Shown: piece by piece, positions 28,001-35,609 of the stretch
How positions within the stretch are numbered: the stretch's first letter is position 1
How the letters are laid out: each line of letters opens with the position of its first letter
Source of the DNA: Chitinophagaceae bacterium
Lineage (GTDB): Bacteria > Bacteroidota > Bacteroidia > Chitinophagales > Chitinophagaceae
Assembly: GCA_016720565.1 (NCBI GenBank)
Contig: JADKKJ010000001.1
Location: 1 to 64,000, forward strand
Direction of reading: 5' to 3'
Length of the DNA: 64,000 nucleotides
Translations under genes and position numbers: made by a program
The notes under the pieces: model-generated
Database searches by the model: none
What the model was told of the DNA's origin: nothing
The model's input: the letters and a program-made list of their open reading frames with translations, nothing else

Positions 28001-29125
28001 GACACCAGGGGCTTTCCGGGAAAAGGCGATGCCTTCTTTAAAGATGCTATAGACCATTATTTAATGGTGCCGGCCACCATGCGTGAGCGATCGACCATTA
28101 TAGATACAAGAGGAGGATCCTCTGTAGGTCTGCCTTATAAATACCTGTTCCTCTTTCCGGATTTTCGTGTTCCTTTTCATCCTTTTGAACCAAGAAGCAA
28201 TATTGATCTCTATAATTCGGGGGTCTTTCTTAACTATTTACTGGATCATAACCTGTTTGACACAGTATACACGCAGGGGGCCGAATTAAAATATTTTGAG
28301 GAATGGTCACTTGCCTGGCAAGCGGCGATGGCAGCTTCCAACTGGACGCTGAAGGAGCAATTGCCTGTTGGATTGCTGGAAAAACTTGAATTGAAATTGA
28401 GCCAAAAGAATATAGATCAGTATGCGGATATTAATATGATCTATCTGCAACTGGCCAGCCTGGAATTTAATGCGCTGCAGCCCGCCAAAGCTATAAGCTA
28501 TGCACAGAAAATAAACACGGCGAAATTGCTGAACGCCTTCCAGATGAGGAACAATGGCAACACCAACGTTTATATTTTTGAGAATATTTGTAATGTAGTG
28601 GCCGGCCTGGGAGCAAATGATCGGTTTGACCTGGTTGAAAAACTGGTCAATGTATTTAAGAATAAGATCAACCGCTCCTCCATTTACGGTTATGCCAGCC
28701 AGTTGGTCATGCTCCAGTTAAAAGATAAAGTGAAGGCCCGCCGCTTTATTGATTCTGCCATGGCAGAAATGAAAAGAATAGATAAGCCTGAACTTTTCCA
28801 GCCGCACAAAGCGCAGATAGCGATCGCGCTGATGTACCTGGACCCTGTAGCAAATGAGACAGAAGCCACCCGCCTTATTAAAAATACCCAGGTAAGATTT
28901 GATGCGCTTTACCTATACGGGCAGGCCTTTGCCTTCCACGATAAACTATATGAAGCGACGCGCCGGATGCCGCCACTTTTTTCATCTGGTGACCAAACCT
29001 ATTTCTTAAAATATACGATCGTTGGCTATTACCTGAGGGAAAAAGTTGACAATAAATGGAAGGGATTCCTGGATAATGAATTCATTCTTTCCCGGCGCTA
29101 TCTTCCTTATGTAGACGAAAACTAA
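25088..29125 (+). CDS. nSTAND NTPase with a single membrane helix and TPR-like C-terminal half, copy 1
   Basis: A 1345-residue protein. The N-terminus CPYTGLRAFTEEESLYFKGR is the start motif of nSTAND1-type NTPases. Walker A is GASGDGKS (48-55), Walker B LIILVDQFEE (156-165), then TMRSDYIGQCAAFRGLPEYI, and QLPILQHALNQIW as the winged-helix region (LPxLQHAL). At about residues 568-588 comes one membrane helix (KKIAMVLGVIAVLTLSSFAI) after basic residues (RAVMRYGMKK), so the NTPase should be cytoplasmic and the roughly 750 C-terminal residues periplasmic. That part is helical with TPR-like stretches (YQQLGYLYAASGQAEMAARC, LASLEFNALQPAKAISYAQK). STAND NTPases switch from a resting to an oligomeric state on sensing a ligand. 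The gene is 2 bases from its paralogue. Confidence 0.87.
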   Translation: MFETEQICPYTGLRAFTEEESLYFKGREEHIDQATLQLQKNKFLMLTGASGDGKSSLIYAGIVPNARAGFLRSKYTQWAVADFRPERNPFHNLCRSIARQLGIDNPHTVEAELGHGFSAIVDLYKNSKRNLDTNSMAWQNADEKGRAALKREAANLIILVDQFEEFFTNPENYHKGVPSRDASLVLNLLLETARISLEEDLPIYVVFTMRSDYIGQCAAFRGLPEYIGYSQFFVPRLNRTQLQQVIEEPAVLSGNRITRRLTERLIHDLTEGVDQLPILQHALNQIWHAADNGREEMDLLHYAMVGGMPVTELPAEQVNKFNTWFDSLAPEIKACYHEPNLQNVLDTHTNKLYEEAAEYYRTKTGKEISDEDAKAIIRSAFVCLTKIDQSRAVRNRMTLQEIRDIIGRPEFGIKDVGAVLDIFREPGNTFIRPFISPEKADGELKADDILDITHESLIRNWEYLEQWAKIEYDHYTVSLDFEQQLNRWVDSGRSNGFLLSIGPLTYFENWFNLANPNAHWLARYLPEDIEEDKKIGKAEQILLNAKEFLARSARKHMVTRAVMRYGMKKIAMVLGVIAVLTLSSFAIRNYFLQKNDHVLGTIRQSSYKLANNKRLSPEFAVPLLTRQLVLGNITIPEIAESIQDPEQKIIIVTGMATEMVSQGFNQPAEEIRQCLGIADSLMELFCDPAANNDPGKKFKLLYDYSVTARAAFYFNTIPALDSFVRHNAKRSAALSMAILKEKPADFQNIQFLSLAISESLNAAALSATQINYLIHELSPFENSERDSWVLSRYKRENPYRGGQNNYGFSYNGLYQQLGYLYAASGQAEMAARCTDSLIHYSSNYYQNDYASYVENASHIASLFYTYGHQDSLDNFVDRYCKSKNIDAIEFYKRLTASCMINVNTGFNFNFYSGGGGQEISNLGLKYSSDSLLSFFFDKLKGSIKELPDKDEVNLELAIALKNQGLLLATRNDTRGFPGKGDAFFKDAIDHYLMVPATMRERSTIIDTRGGSSVGLPYKYLFLFPDFRVPFHPFEPRSNIDLYNSGVFLNYLLDHNLFDTVYTQGAELKYFEEWSLAWQAAMAASNWTLKEQLPVGLLEKLELKLSQKNIDQYADINMIYLQLASLEFNALQPAKAISYAQKINTAKLLNAFQMRNNGNTNVYIFENICNVVAGLGANDRFDLVEKLVNVFKNKINRSSIYGYASQLVMLQLKDKVKARRFIDSAMAEMKRIDKPELFQPHKAQIAIALMYLDPVANETEATRLIKNTQVRFDALYLYGQAFAFHDKLYEATRRMPPLFSSGDQTYFLKYTIVGYYLREKVDNKWKGFLDNEFILSRRYLPYVDEN

Positions 29126-29127
29126 AC

Positions 29128-32100
29128 ATGTTGGAACAAACTACTATATGTCCTTATACCGGCCTCCGATCCTTCACGGAAGAGGAAAGCCTTTATTTTA
29201 AGGGCCGTGACCTGCAGGTGGACCAGATCACCGCTTTACTGGAACAGAATAAATTCCTGATGGTAACGGGCGCTTCCGGAGAAGGAAAATCATCCCTGAT
29301 CTATGCAGGACTTATACCTAATGCCAGGGCCGGATTCTTCAAGGCAAAATATACCAATTGGGTGGTGGCCGATTTCCGTCCGGAGAGAAGTCCGGTAAAA
29401 AACATGGCTGCCGCGCTCGCAGAAACTTTTAATGCCCAGCCAACTACCGTAGAAACAGAATTACGCAGGGGATTTTCATCACTCATTGACCTGTATACAA
29501 ATTCAGACTATTATATTGATGAGAATGATCCATTATGGAATGGGTCGGATGAAACCGTTAAAAAAGACCGAAGAAGAAAAGCGGCCAACCTGCTGATCAT
29601 TGTTGACCAGTTCGAAGAATTCTTTACCAATCCGGAAAATTTCTTTGCTGAATCTCCTTCACAGGATTCCCAGGTAGTCGTGAACCTGATACTGGAAACA
29701 GCCCGGATCGCCATTAAAAAAAATATCCCGGTATACATGGTTTGCACCATGCGCTCCGATTATATCGGGCAATGTTCTGCCTTCAGGGGTTTACCAGAAT
29801 ATATAGGCTTCTCTCAATTCTTTGTGCCAAGGCTGAAACGTAAGGATCTTAAACAGGTGATCGAAGAGCCGGCCATTCTTAGTGGCAACCGCATTTCGCA
29901 ACGGCTTATCGAACGCCTGGTCTATGATGTATCAGAAGGGGTGGATCAGTTGCCGATCCTTCAGCATGCGCTGGCACAGGTATGGATGATGGCTGATCAT
30001 GGAAGGGAAGAAATGGACCTGATCCATTATGCAATGGTGGGTGGTATGCCGGCGGAGGACCTTCCTGACGATGAGCTGCCCAGGTTCAATAAATGGCTGC
30101 AAACATTATCCGCCAACCGAAGGAAATATTTCAGGAATACAGGGCTGAACAGGGTGATAGAGATCCATGCAAGCATATTATATGAAAATGCCTGGGATTA
30201 CTATAACAGGGAGCATGGTTTACAACCGATCACACAAAAAGAAGCAAAGAAGATCATTGCGCTTACTTTCAGTTGCCTTACCAAAATTGATAACAGCCGT
30301 GCTGTACGTAACCGAATGACGCTGGGAGAGATCACCAGTATCATAAATACACCCGGGATCACCACAACCGTGGTGGCTGATGTATTAAGGATCTACCGGG
30401 AGGAGGGAAATTCTTTCCTTCGTCCTTTCTGTACAAATGATCCGGCCACGCATACGATCGATGCTGATACCGTATTGGATATCACGCACGAAAGCCTGAT
30501 CCGGAACTGGGATAAGTTGAATACCTGGGCAAGTCGGGAATATGATTTTTATACCACCTACCTGGATTTCAAGAAGCAGATGGACAGGTGGAAGAACAGT
30601 GGCAAGGGTAATGGATTCCTACTACCGATCGGGCCATTATCTTATTTTGAAAACTGGTATGAACAGTGCAAACCTAATGCCGGGTGGATCAGGCGTTATG
30701 CCGAAATAAAGGAAGATAGTACCCGGGAGGCCGAACAGGTATTGACGGATATCAGGGAGTTCATTAAACGAAGTGCCCGGAAAGTGGCTATAAGCAGGGC
30801 CTTCATGAAATATGGGCCACAGCGGATAGCGGTTGTGCTGGCCATTGCCGTGATGCTGGTGCTAACTGGATACTATTGGTATGATGCGGAGCAGAAACAG
30901 CCTAGAAGTGTTTTGTCCCGCACTCATTCTGAAACCCAAAAACTTTTAAAAAGCACCGAGGTAGGGCTGGACGCAAAGGCCATACCGCTGCTGATGGAAG
31001 AAAGGTATAAAAATGGATCCCTGTTGCCTTACCTGGCAGGCTTGCCAGCCAAAGAGCGGCTCAGCCTAACCGCGGCAGTTTATGAGCAATTGATTCAATT
31101 CAATAAAAAGGACAGGTCCCTGTTGAAGCAAAGCCTGAGAGATTCTTTGCAGAAGTACACGAACGATTATATGGTTACCGGAGAGGACCCTTCTTATTTA
31201 CTGGAGCAGGTGAATATATTCAGCAGCAATCTTGCCTATGACCAGTATTATGCTCCTTCAGATACAACAGCGAAATGCCAGGCTGCGCAGGCGGATCTAA
31301 GTTACCAGCTGGCGCTTGCTTTTTTTCGATCCAAAAAATTGTTTTCTACTTCCATTCCTTATGAGATCAATTATGGATTGCAGCATTGGCTGACCTTTGG
31401 AAATGTTTCAGCAGAAAAGATCCAGCGGCTGCTTTCGCTGGTGTCGCCTTTTGATTCAGCCAGTAAGGAAATGTTCGATACCTATTATCCAAAAGGCGGC
31501 TATGAGATCAATGGCCGGATCCCAAATGATTATAACAGCGGCTATCATACCCTTGCCTCCTTATATGCAGCGCTGGGGGATGATGAGAAGGTGAAGCAAT
31601 GTTTTGAGGTTTTGAAGCAGGATGGCCAAACCGATTATTTTACAGGAAGTCTATTCAATAATTATAATAATATCCTTGGCATCTTCTACCAATTCGGGCA
31701 TCGTGATAAAGCGGGTTCCGTAGTGAAATGGCTGGGTGAAAATTATCCAACCAATACGCCGCTGACCATTTACCGAAATGCGATGATCCGTGCAGGCCAT
31801 CTCAGCCATTTGTACCTGACAAACATATCAGGAGGATTCCTCAGGTCGTATAAGGGATATTTCTATCCAAATCTCTGTCTAGCCAGGCGAGAGGTCTTCT
31901 ATGGCCTCTGTGATGACTATGAAAAACTTATCGCTGAGGTAAAGGTTCCGGATGAAAGAAACTATATGCTGGCCACCTTCAGGAAAAGGAAGGCCATGTA
32001 TGAGGATAAATATCGTTTTGACAGGGGCTTACCTGAGAACAGAGCCGGGCTGGATACACTATTATCACAGGCTGTTGCCAGCTTTCGGAAAGTCAGTAGT

Positions 32101-33171
32101 GGCTATCTTGATACTGCGAATATTTCAGTAACTACTACCTATTACACGGATGGGGTACGGACAAAAATTTACAAACGACGTGAGCTATTTGTTTACCCGG
32201 ATTATATGGAAGGATGGTTCAGTTCGACCTATCATTCAGACCTGTTCTTTGATTATATAGTCAGGAATAAACTGGCTGCTGAACTATATACAACTCCTTC
32301 GGAGATCCGAATGATCAATTACTGGGTAGCGAAAGCATATGAGAAAAAGCCATTTGCCGATGCCAGTGCTTACGATAATTTTTATCCTCTTTCAGATAAG
32401 ACACTGACCGATATCATTGATTTAGCGGCTACTCATCCCCAGGGCAAAGCACTGGATCTTAACCTTATTTACCTGATGCTGGCCAATAGGAATTTCAAGA
32501 AGGGTAATGTGCCGGCAGGGCTTGATTATTTCGGCAAATTCAATAAAAATGACTTTTCGGCCAGTCGAGACAGGTATGAGTATGTAGAAAAAACATTTTT
32601 CCTGAACCAGTTAAAAGATGCCTGCGTTTACCTGGCCCTGGCCGGTAAGCATGAAATGGCCACTGATCTGGCGGAGAAATTTGAAGAATTGCATGAAAAA
32701 GCATTTGCCTATATAGCGATGGCTGATCATCTATACAGGCAGGGAGCCGATCCTTTCACCTTTGTCTGCCTGGATTCCGTCTTTTCTAAATCGAGGACAG
32801 TGGATTTTACCAAGTTCAATTATGGCTTAAACCAATTGGATTACAGATTCGACCTTATTCTTACGCTTTCCCGTATTGGGGGGAAAGCCCTCAATGCCTA
32901 TTCCCAGACCCTCCTTTCAGAGATACTGCAAGGCAGTAAATTCCGGGGATTGATCTCAAGGGTGTTTGGTGTATCGGAGGAAGGTAACTATTACCGGGCC
33001 TGGTCATCTATCCCTGCTATTGTAACCGAGCAGGAAGAATTATTTATGAAATCGATCATCCTCTGGCAGGCCAGCAGGAAAACGGAGAGCCAGGAGCAAA
33101 AACAGCAATGGGGCTCCATGGATGATTTCTTTTATTCCAATTTCGACTACATATTCTTTAATGCTTTCTAA
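29128..33171 (+). CDS. nSTAND NTPase with a single membrane helix and TPR-like C-terminal half, copy 2
   Basis: A 1347-residue tandem paralogue of the preceding gene. The N-terminal 560 residues match it closely: CPYTGLRSFTEEESLYFKGR, Walker A GASGEGKS (48-55), LLIIVDQFEEFF for Walker B, MRSDYIGQCSAFRGLPEYIG, DQLPILQHALAQVWMMADHG, VLDITHESLIRNWDKL. The membrane helix at about 565-585 (AVVLAIAVMLVLTGYYWYDA) is conserved in position, while the C-terminal half is clearly diverged (TLASLYAALGDDEKVKQCFE, LLPYLAGLPAKERLSLTAAV). The stop overlaps the start of the next gene by one base (TAATG). Equal size plus diverged sensor halves suggests a hetero-pair or two sensors for different ligands. Confidence 0.87.
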   Translation: MLEQTTICPYTGLRSFTEEESLYFKGRDLQVDQITALLEQNKFLMVTGASGEGKSSLIYAGLIPNARAGFFKAKYTNWVVADFRPERSPVKNMAAALAETFNAQPTTVETELRRGFSSLIDLYTNSDYYIDENDPLWNGSDETVKKDRRRKAANLLIIVDQFEEFFTNPENFFAESPSQDSQVVVNLILETARIAIKKNIPVYMVCTMRSDYIGQCSAFRGLPEYIGFSQFFVPRLKRKDLKQVIEEPAILSGNRISQRLIERLVYDVSEGVDQLPILQHALAQVWMMADHGREEMDLIHYAMVGGMPAEDLPDDELPRFNKWLQTLSANRRKYFRNTGLNRVIEIHASILYENAWDYYNREHGLQPITQKEAKKIIALTFSCLTKIDNSRAVRNRMTLGEITSIINTPGITTTVVADVLRIYREEGNSFLRPFCTNDPATHTIDADTVLDITHESLIRNWDKLNTWASREYDFYTTYLDFKKQMDRWKNSGKGNGFLLPIGPLSYFENWYEQCKPNAGWIRRYAEIKEDSTREAEQVLTDIREFIKRSARKVAISRAFMKYGPQRIAVVLAIAVMLVLTGYYWYDAEQKQPRSVLSRTHSETQKLLKSTEVGLDAKAIPLLMEERYKNGSLLPYLAGLPAKERLSLTAAVYEQLIQFNKKDRSLLKQSLRDSLQKYTNDYMVTGEDPSYLLEQVNIFSSNLAYDQYYAPSDTTAKCQAAQADLSYQLALAFFRSKKLFSTSIPYEINYGLQHWLTFGNVSAEKIQRLLSLVSPFDSASKEMFDTYYPKGGYEINGRIPNDYNSGYHTLASLYAALGDDEKVKQCFEVLKQDGQTDYFTGSLFNNYNNILGIFYQFGHRDKAGSVVKWLGENYPTNTPLTIYRNAMIRAGHLSHLYLTNISGGFLRSYKGYFYPNLCLARREVFYGLCDDYEKLIAEVKVPDERNYMLATFRKRKAMYEDKYRFDRGLPENRAGLDTLLSQAVASFRKVSSGYLDTANISVTTTYYTDGVRTKIYKRRELFVYPDYMEGWFSSTYHSDLFFDYIVRNKLAAELYTTPSEIRMINYWVAKAYEKKPFADASAYDNFYPLSDKTLTDIIDLAATHPQGKALDLNLIYLMLANRNFKKGNVPAGLDYFGKFNKNDFSASRDRYEYVEKTFFLNQLKDACVYLALAGKHEMATDLAEKFEELHEKAFAYIAMADHLYRQGADPFTFVCLDSVFSKSRTVDFTKFNYGLNQLDYRFDLILTLSRIGGKALNAYSQTLLSEILQGSKFRGLISRVFGVSEEGNYYRAWSSIPAIVTEQEELFMKSIILWQASRKTESQEQKQQWGSMDDFFYSNFDYIFFNAF

Positions 33172-33974
33172 TGAAAAGATTCAATCCCATCTATTACCTT
33201 CTTTTTATCCTGCTGATCATGGGGGCCTTTGCCTCTATGGCCCAGAACAGCTACGGACTGACGGTGATGGGAGTCGTAGGATTTCTATTTGGACTTTTGT
33301 TCCTGGCTGAATTTATTCTGGTAGCAAGAAATAAAGAGCATCGATCCCTTCTTTTCCTTGCCGAGGCCGCTTGCCTCTTCGTTCTTGCCATTCTGTTTGG
33401 ACTTCGGTTATTTTACATTTATTTCCGGCTGGCAGAGGAGGTTTTTGCGGTGGCAGGGCTGGGACTGGCTTTGATCTATACTTCAAAAATGATCCGCCGC
33501 TATAGGGAATTGGGATCTGAAAACCATACGCTGGCGCTGATATCCCTGTTTTTTCATGCGAGCATTGTTATTTTTCTTTTTTCACTGGTCCTCGCTCCAT
33601 TCGCACTGGGCATTGCCCAATGGGGAGGGATCATTTCCTTATTACTGCTCGTGATCTACCTGGTCGCGGCTCTCGGTAGAAAAAAATACCTGGTTGAAGG
33701 CGAGAACCAAACGGCATTTTCCATGATCAAATTATTCAGGGATCATTCAGTGATCATCGTTTCACTTTTTATCCTTTTTACGCTTTATACTGGTTTGAAC
33801 CGTATCGGCGTCCTGCCGGGTATTTATTCAGATCAATTCCCGCAGGAATATTTTCGGCTTGTTGAAAAGGCTTCCTCCGGCCAGGAAAAATCGCTGGATG
33901 GGAATTACCGCCATGAAGAATTTAAGCGGCAGTATGAATTATTTTTGGAGCATCGTAAGGGCGATAACAAATAA
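33171..33974 (+). CDS. Polytopic membrane protein of unknown function
   Basis: A 267-residue protein translationally coupled to the second nSTAND gene (TAATG overlap). It has about seven hydrophobic helices: YYLLFILLIMGAFASMAQ, VGFLFGLLFLAEFILVARN, SLLFLAEAACLFVLAILFGL, VFAVAGLGLALIYTSKMI, ISLFFHASIVIFLFSLVLAP, WGGIISLLLLVIYLVAALG and HSVIIVSLFILFTLYTGLN. A polar C-terminal tail of about 50 residues follows (FPQEYFRLVEKASSGQEKSL, YELFLEHRKGDNK). I recognise no family. Its position as last gene of the cyclase-TIR/nSTAND cluster suggests it is the membrane partner or effector of that set. A perfect hairpin terminator follows three bases downstream. Confidence 0.7.
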   Translation: MKRFNPIYYLLFILLIMGAFASMAQNSYGLTVMGVVGFLFGLLFLAEFILVARNKEHRSLLFLAEAACLFVLAILFGLRLFYIYFRLAEEVFAVAGLGLALIYTSKMIRRYRELGSENHTLALISLFFHASIVIFLFSLVLAPFALGIAQWGGIISLLLLVIYLVAALGRKKYLVEGENQTAFSMIKLFRDHSVIIVSLFILFTLYTGLNRIGVLPGIYSDQFPQEYFRLVEKASSGQEKSLDGNYRHEEFKRQYELFLEHRKGDNK

Positions 33975-33976
33975 AA

Positions 33977-34000
33977 GAAGGACCGGTTTCCCGGTCCTTC
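33977..34000. terminator. Hairpin shared by two convergent genes
   Basis: GAAGGACCGG (33977-33986) pairs perfectly with CCGGTCCTTC (33991-34000), loop TTTC. On the minus strand the stem is followed by TTTTATTTG, so it best serves the lipoprotein gene at 34013-34534, but it can also stop transcription from the cyclase-TIR/nSTAND cluster. Confidence 0.8.
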
Positions 34001-34012
34001 CCGATCTATAAT

Positions 34013-34534
34013 TTATTTAAGCGCTCTTCGGTATTGACTGTAGTAGCCGATCTTTCCATCCTGCACGCCGTTAACGTCTGCGAAATCTGCTGAGTCCACT
34101 TTGCCAGACTTGTAGGTGTCATATTCCCGATACCAGGTAACTACAAATGACATTTTCTTAGTGGTATCATAGGCCCGGTCCCAGGCATCCATTTTTATTA
34201 CCACAGAACTAAGGCTATCCCGGTAAGTAGTCCAGTATTTTACGAGGTCAGCTTTGGCCCAAAGGTTTTTTTCTCCGTTAGCACGCTGCCACATGATAGA
34301 ATCTGCAAAATAACTGGCTACATTGTTCATGTTGGCATTTTCCCATTCTTTATAACTCATCATTACAGCATGTACATCCGAATCAGATACATCCTGGGTA
34401 AAATCGCCCGCGAAAGTGGCCTCATAGGTATTGTCCTTTGTGTATTTTTTCTCGCTGCCTGAAGATTTTTCTTTTTTCTCCGTGCAGGCAAACAAGGTGG
34501 CGGTAACTAATACAGCGATCAGTAAACTTTTCAT
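34013..34534 (-). CDS. Lipoprotein with a SnoaL/NTF2-like domain
   Basis: A 173-residue protein. MKSLLIAVLVTATLFACTEK is a lipoprotein signal peptide with Cys17 in the lipobox (LFAC). A Lys/Ser-rich linker (KKEKSSGSEKKYTKDNT) leads to a domain that resembles the NTF2/SnoaL fold: DVHAVMMSYKEWENANMNNV, SYFADSIMWQRANGEKNLWA, LVKYWTTYRDSLSSVVIKMD, KKMSFVVTWYREYDTYKSGK. SnoaL-like proteins form small conical pockets for ligands or catalysis; no catalytic residue can be picked. Convergent with the membrane protein gene at 33171 and sharing its terminator hairpin. Confidence 0.7.
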   Translation of the reverse strand: MKSLLIAVLVTATLFACTEKKEKSSGSEKKYTKDNTYEATFAGDFTQDVSDSDVHAVMMSYKEWENANMNNVASYFADSIMWQRANGEKNLWAKADLVKYWTTYRDSLSSVVIKMDAWDRAYDTTKKMSFVVTWYREYDTYKSGKVDSADFADVNGVQDGKIGYYSQYRRALK

Positions 34535-34621
34535 GTTTATTTGTTTTTTGGGTTAAATAAAGGAGGGTGCTTGCAGAGGGGGAATAGGTTAAGTTAAATT
34601 ATTTTCAAGGCTTTTATAAAT

Positions 34622-34629
34622 TATATTTG
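34622..34629 (+). promoter_or_regulatory. Bacteroidota -7 element for the esterase gene
   Basis: TATATTTG fits TAnnTTTG and is four bases before the ATG at 34634. TTTTC lies about 20 bases upstream in the -33 position. Confidence 0.5.
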
Positions 34630-34633
34630 GTTA

Positions 34634-35575
34634 ATGAAATGTTTTCAAACCCTTACGGTAGTTTTCTTGACGCTTGTCATCCTTTTTTCAGGTGACCTGA
34701 AAGCGCAATTGCCGAAATTATCTTCTGGGAGAATAATAAGACATGAAGCGTTTAGTTCAAAAAAAGTAGCGAATCGAAATGTGGACGTCTGGCTCCCTGA
34801 TGGATATTCCAGGGATATAAAATACCCCGTTATCTATTTTCAGGATGGGCAAATGCTGTTTGATAGCACTCAATCCTGGAATAAAATGGACTGGCAGGCA
34901 GATGAAACACTTGGAAGACTGATCAGGGAAAGTAAAATAAAACCCTGCATACTGGTTGCGATCTGGAATACAGGAGCCGGCAGGCATGCAGATTATATGC
35001 CTCAAAAACCATTTGAGTCCATGAGCAAGGCAGATCAGGATTCTATGTACCGGTCAGGCCGCCAATCCGGGGCTTCTGTTTATAACGGTCAGAAGGTTCG
35101 TTCTGATTTTTACCTGAAGTTTATCGTGGAAGAATTAAAGCCATTTATCGACCGGGAATATTCCACCCTGCCTGACAGGGCAAATACTTTTATTGGTGGC
35201 AGCAGTATGGGGGGACTTATTTCCATTTATGCGATCTGTGAATATCCTGCCGTTTTTGGTGGGGCTATCTGTATGTCTACCCACTGGCCGGGTATATTTG
35301 AACTGAAGAACAATCCGATCCCCGCCGCAATCATGAAATACCTGAGGATGAAACTTCCCTCTCCCGCTGGTCACAAGATCTATTTTGATTACGGTGATAA
35401 GACCCTGGATTCCTGGTATGCGCCATTTCAAAAGCAGGTGGATGCGATGATGAAACAAAAAGGCTATCGTGCCGGAAAAAATTGGGTGACAAAAGTATTT
35501 CCAGGGGAAGAACATAGTGAGAAGGCATGGGGAAAGAGATTTGACAGGCCTCTTCAATTTATGCTGGCGAAATAA
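34634..35575 (+). CDS. Secreted alpha/beta-hydrolase (Fes/esterase-D type)
   Basis: A 313-residue secreted esterase. The signal peptide is MKCFQTLTVVFLTLVILFSG. The domain starts RIIRHEAFSSKKVANRNVDV and WLPDGYSRDIKYPVIYFQDG, the usual opening of the esterase family that includes Fes and carbohydrate esterase 1. FIGGSSMGGLISIYAICEY gives the nucleophile Ser in G-x-S-x-G, and VFPGEEHSEKAWGKRFDRPL gives the catalytic His. The acid residue is probably the Asp in KIYFDYGDKTLD. Family members act on acylated sugars, siderophores or acyl groups; the substrate is unknown here. It is a lone gene with its own -7 element. Confidence 0.85.
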   Translation: MKCFQTLTVVFLTLVILFSGDLKAQLPKLSSGRIIRHEAFSSKKVANRNVDVWLPDGYSRDIKYPVIYFQDGQMLFDSTQSWNKMDWQADETLGRLIRESKIKPCILVAIWNTGAGRHADYMPQKPFESMSKADQDSMYRSGRQSGASVYNGQKVRSDFYLKFIVEELKPFIDREYSTLPDRANTFIGGSSMGGLISIYAICEYPAVFGGAICMSTHWPGIFELKNNPIPAAIMKYLRMKLPSPAGHKIYFDYGDKTLDSWYAPFQKQVDAMMKQKGYRAGKNWVTKVFPGEEHSEKAWGKRFDRPLQFMLAK

Positions 35576-35609
35576 AATTTATCCGACTGTAAAACTTGCA
35601 AAAAAAATC

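Noticed and set aside
22914..33974. Integrase or transposase-borne island around the cyclase/nSTAND cluster
   Set aside because: No integrase, transposase, tRNA or flanking direct repeats were seen within the window, so mobility cannot be claimed from sequence alone.
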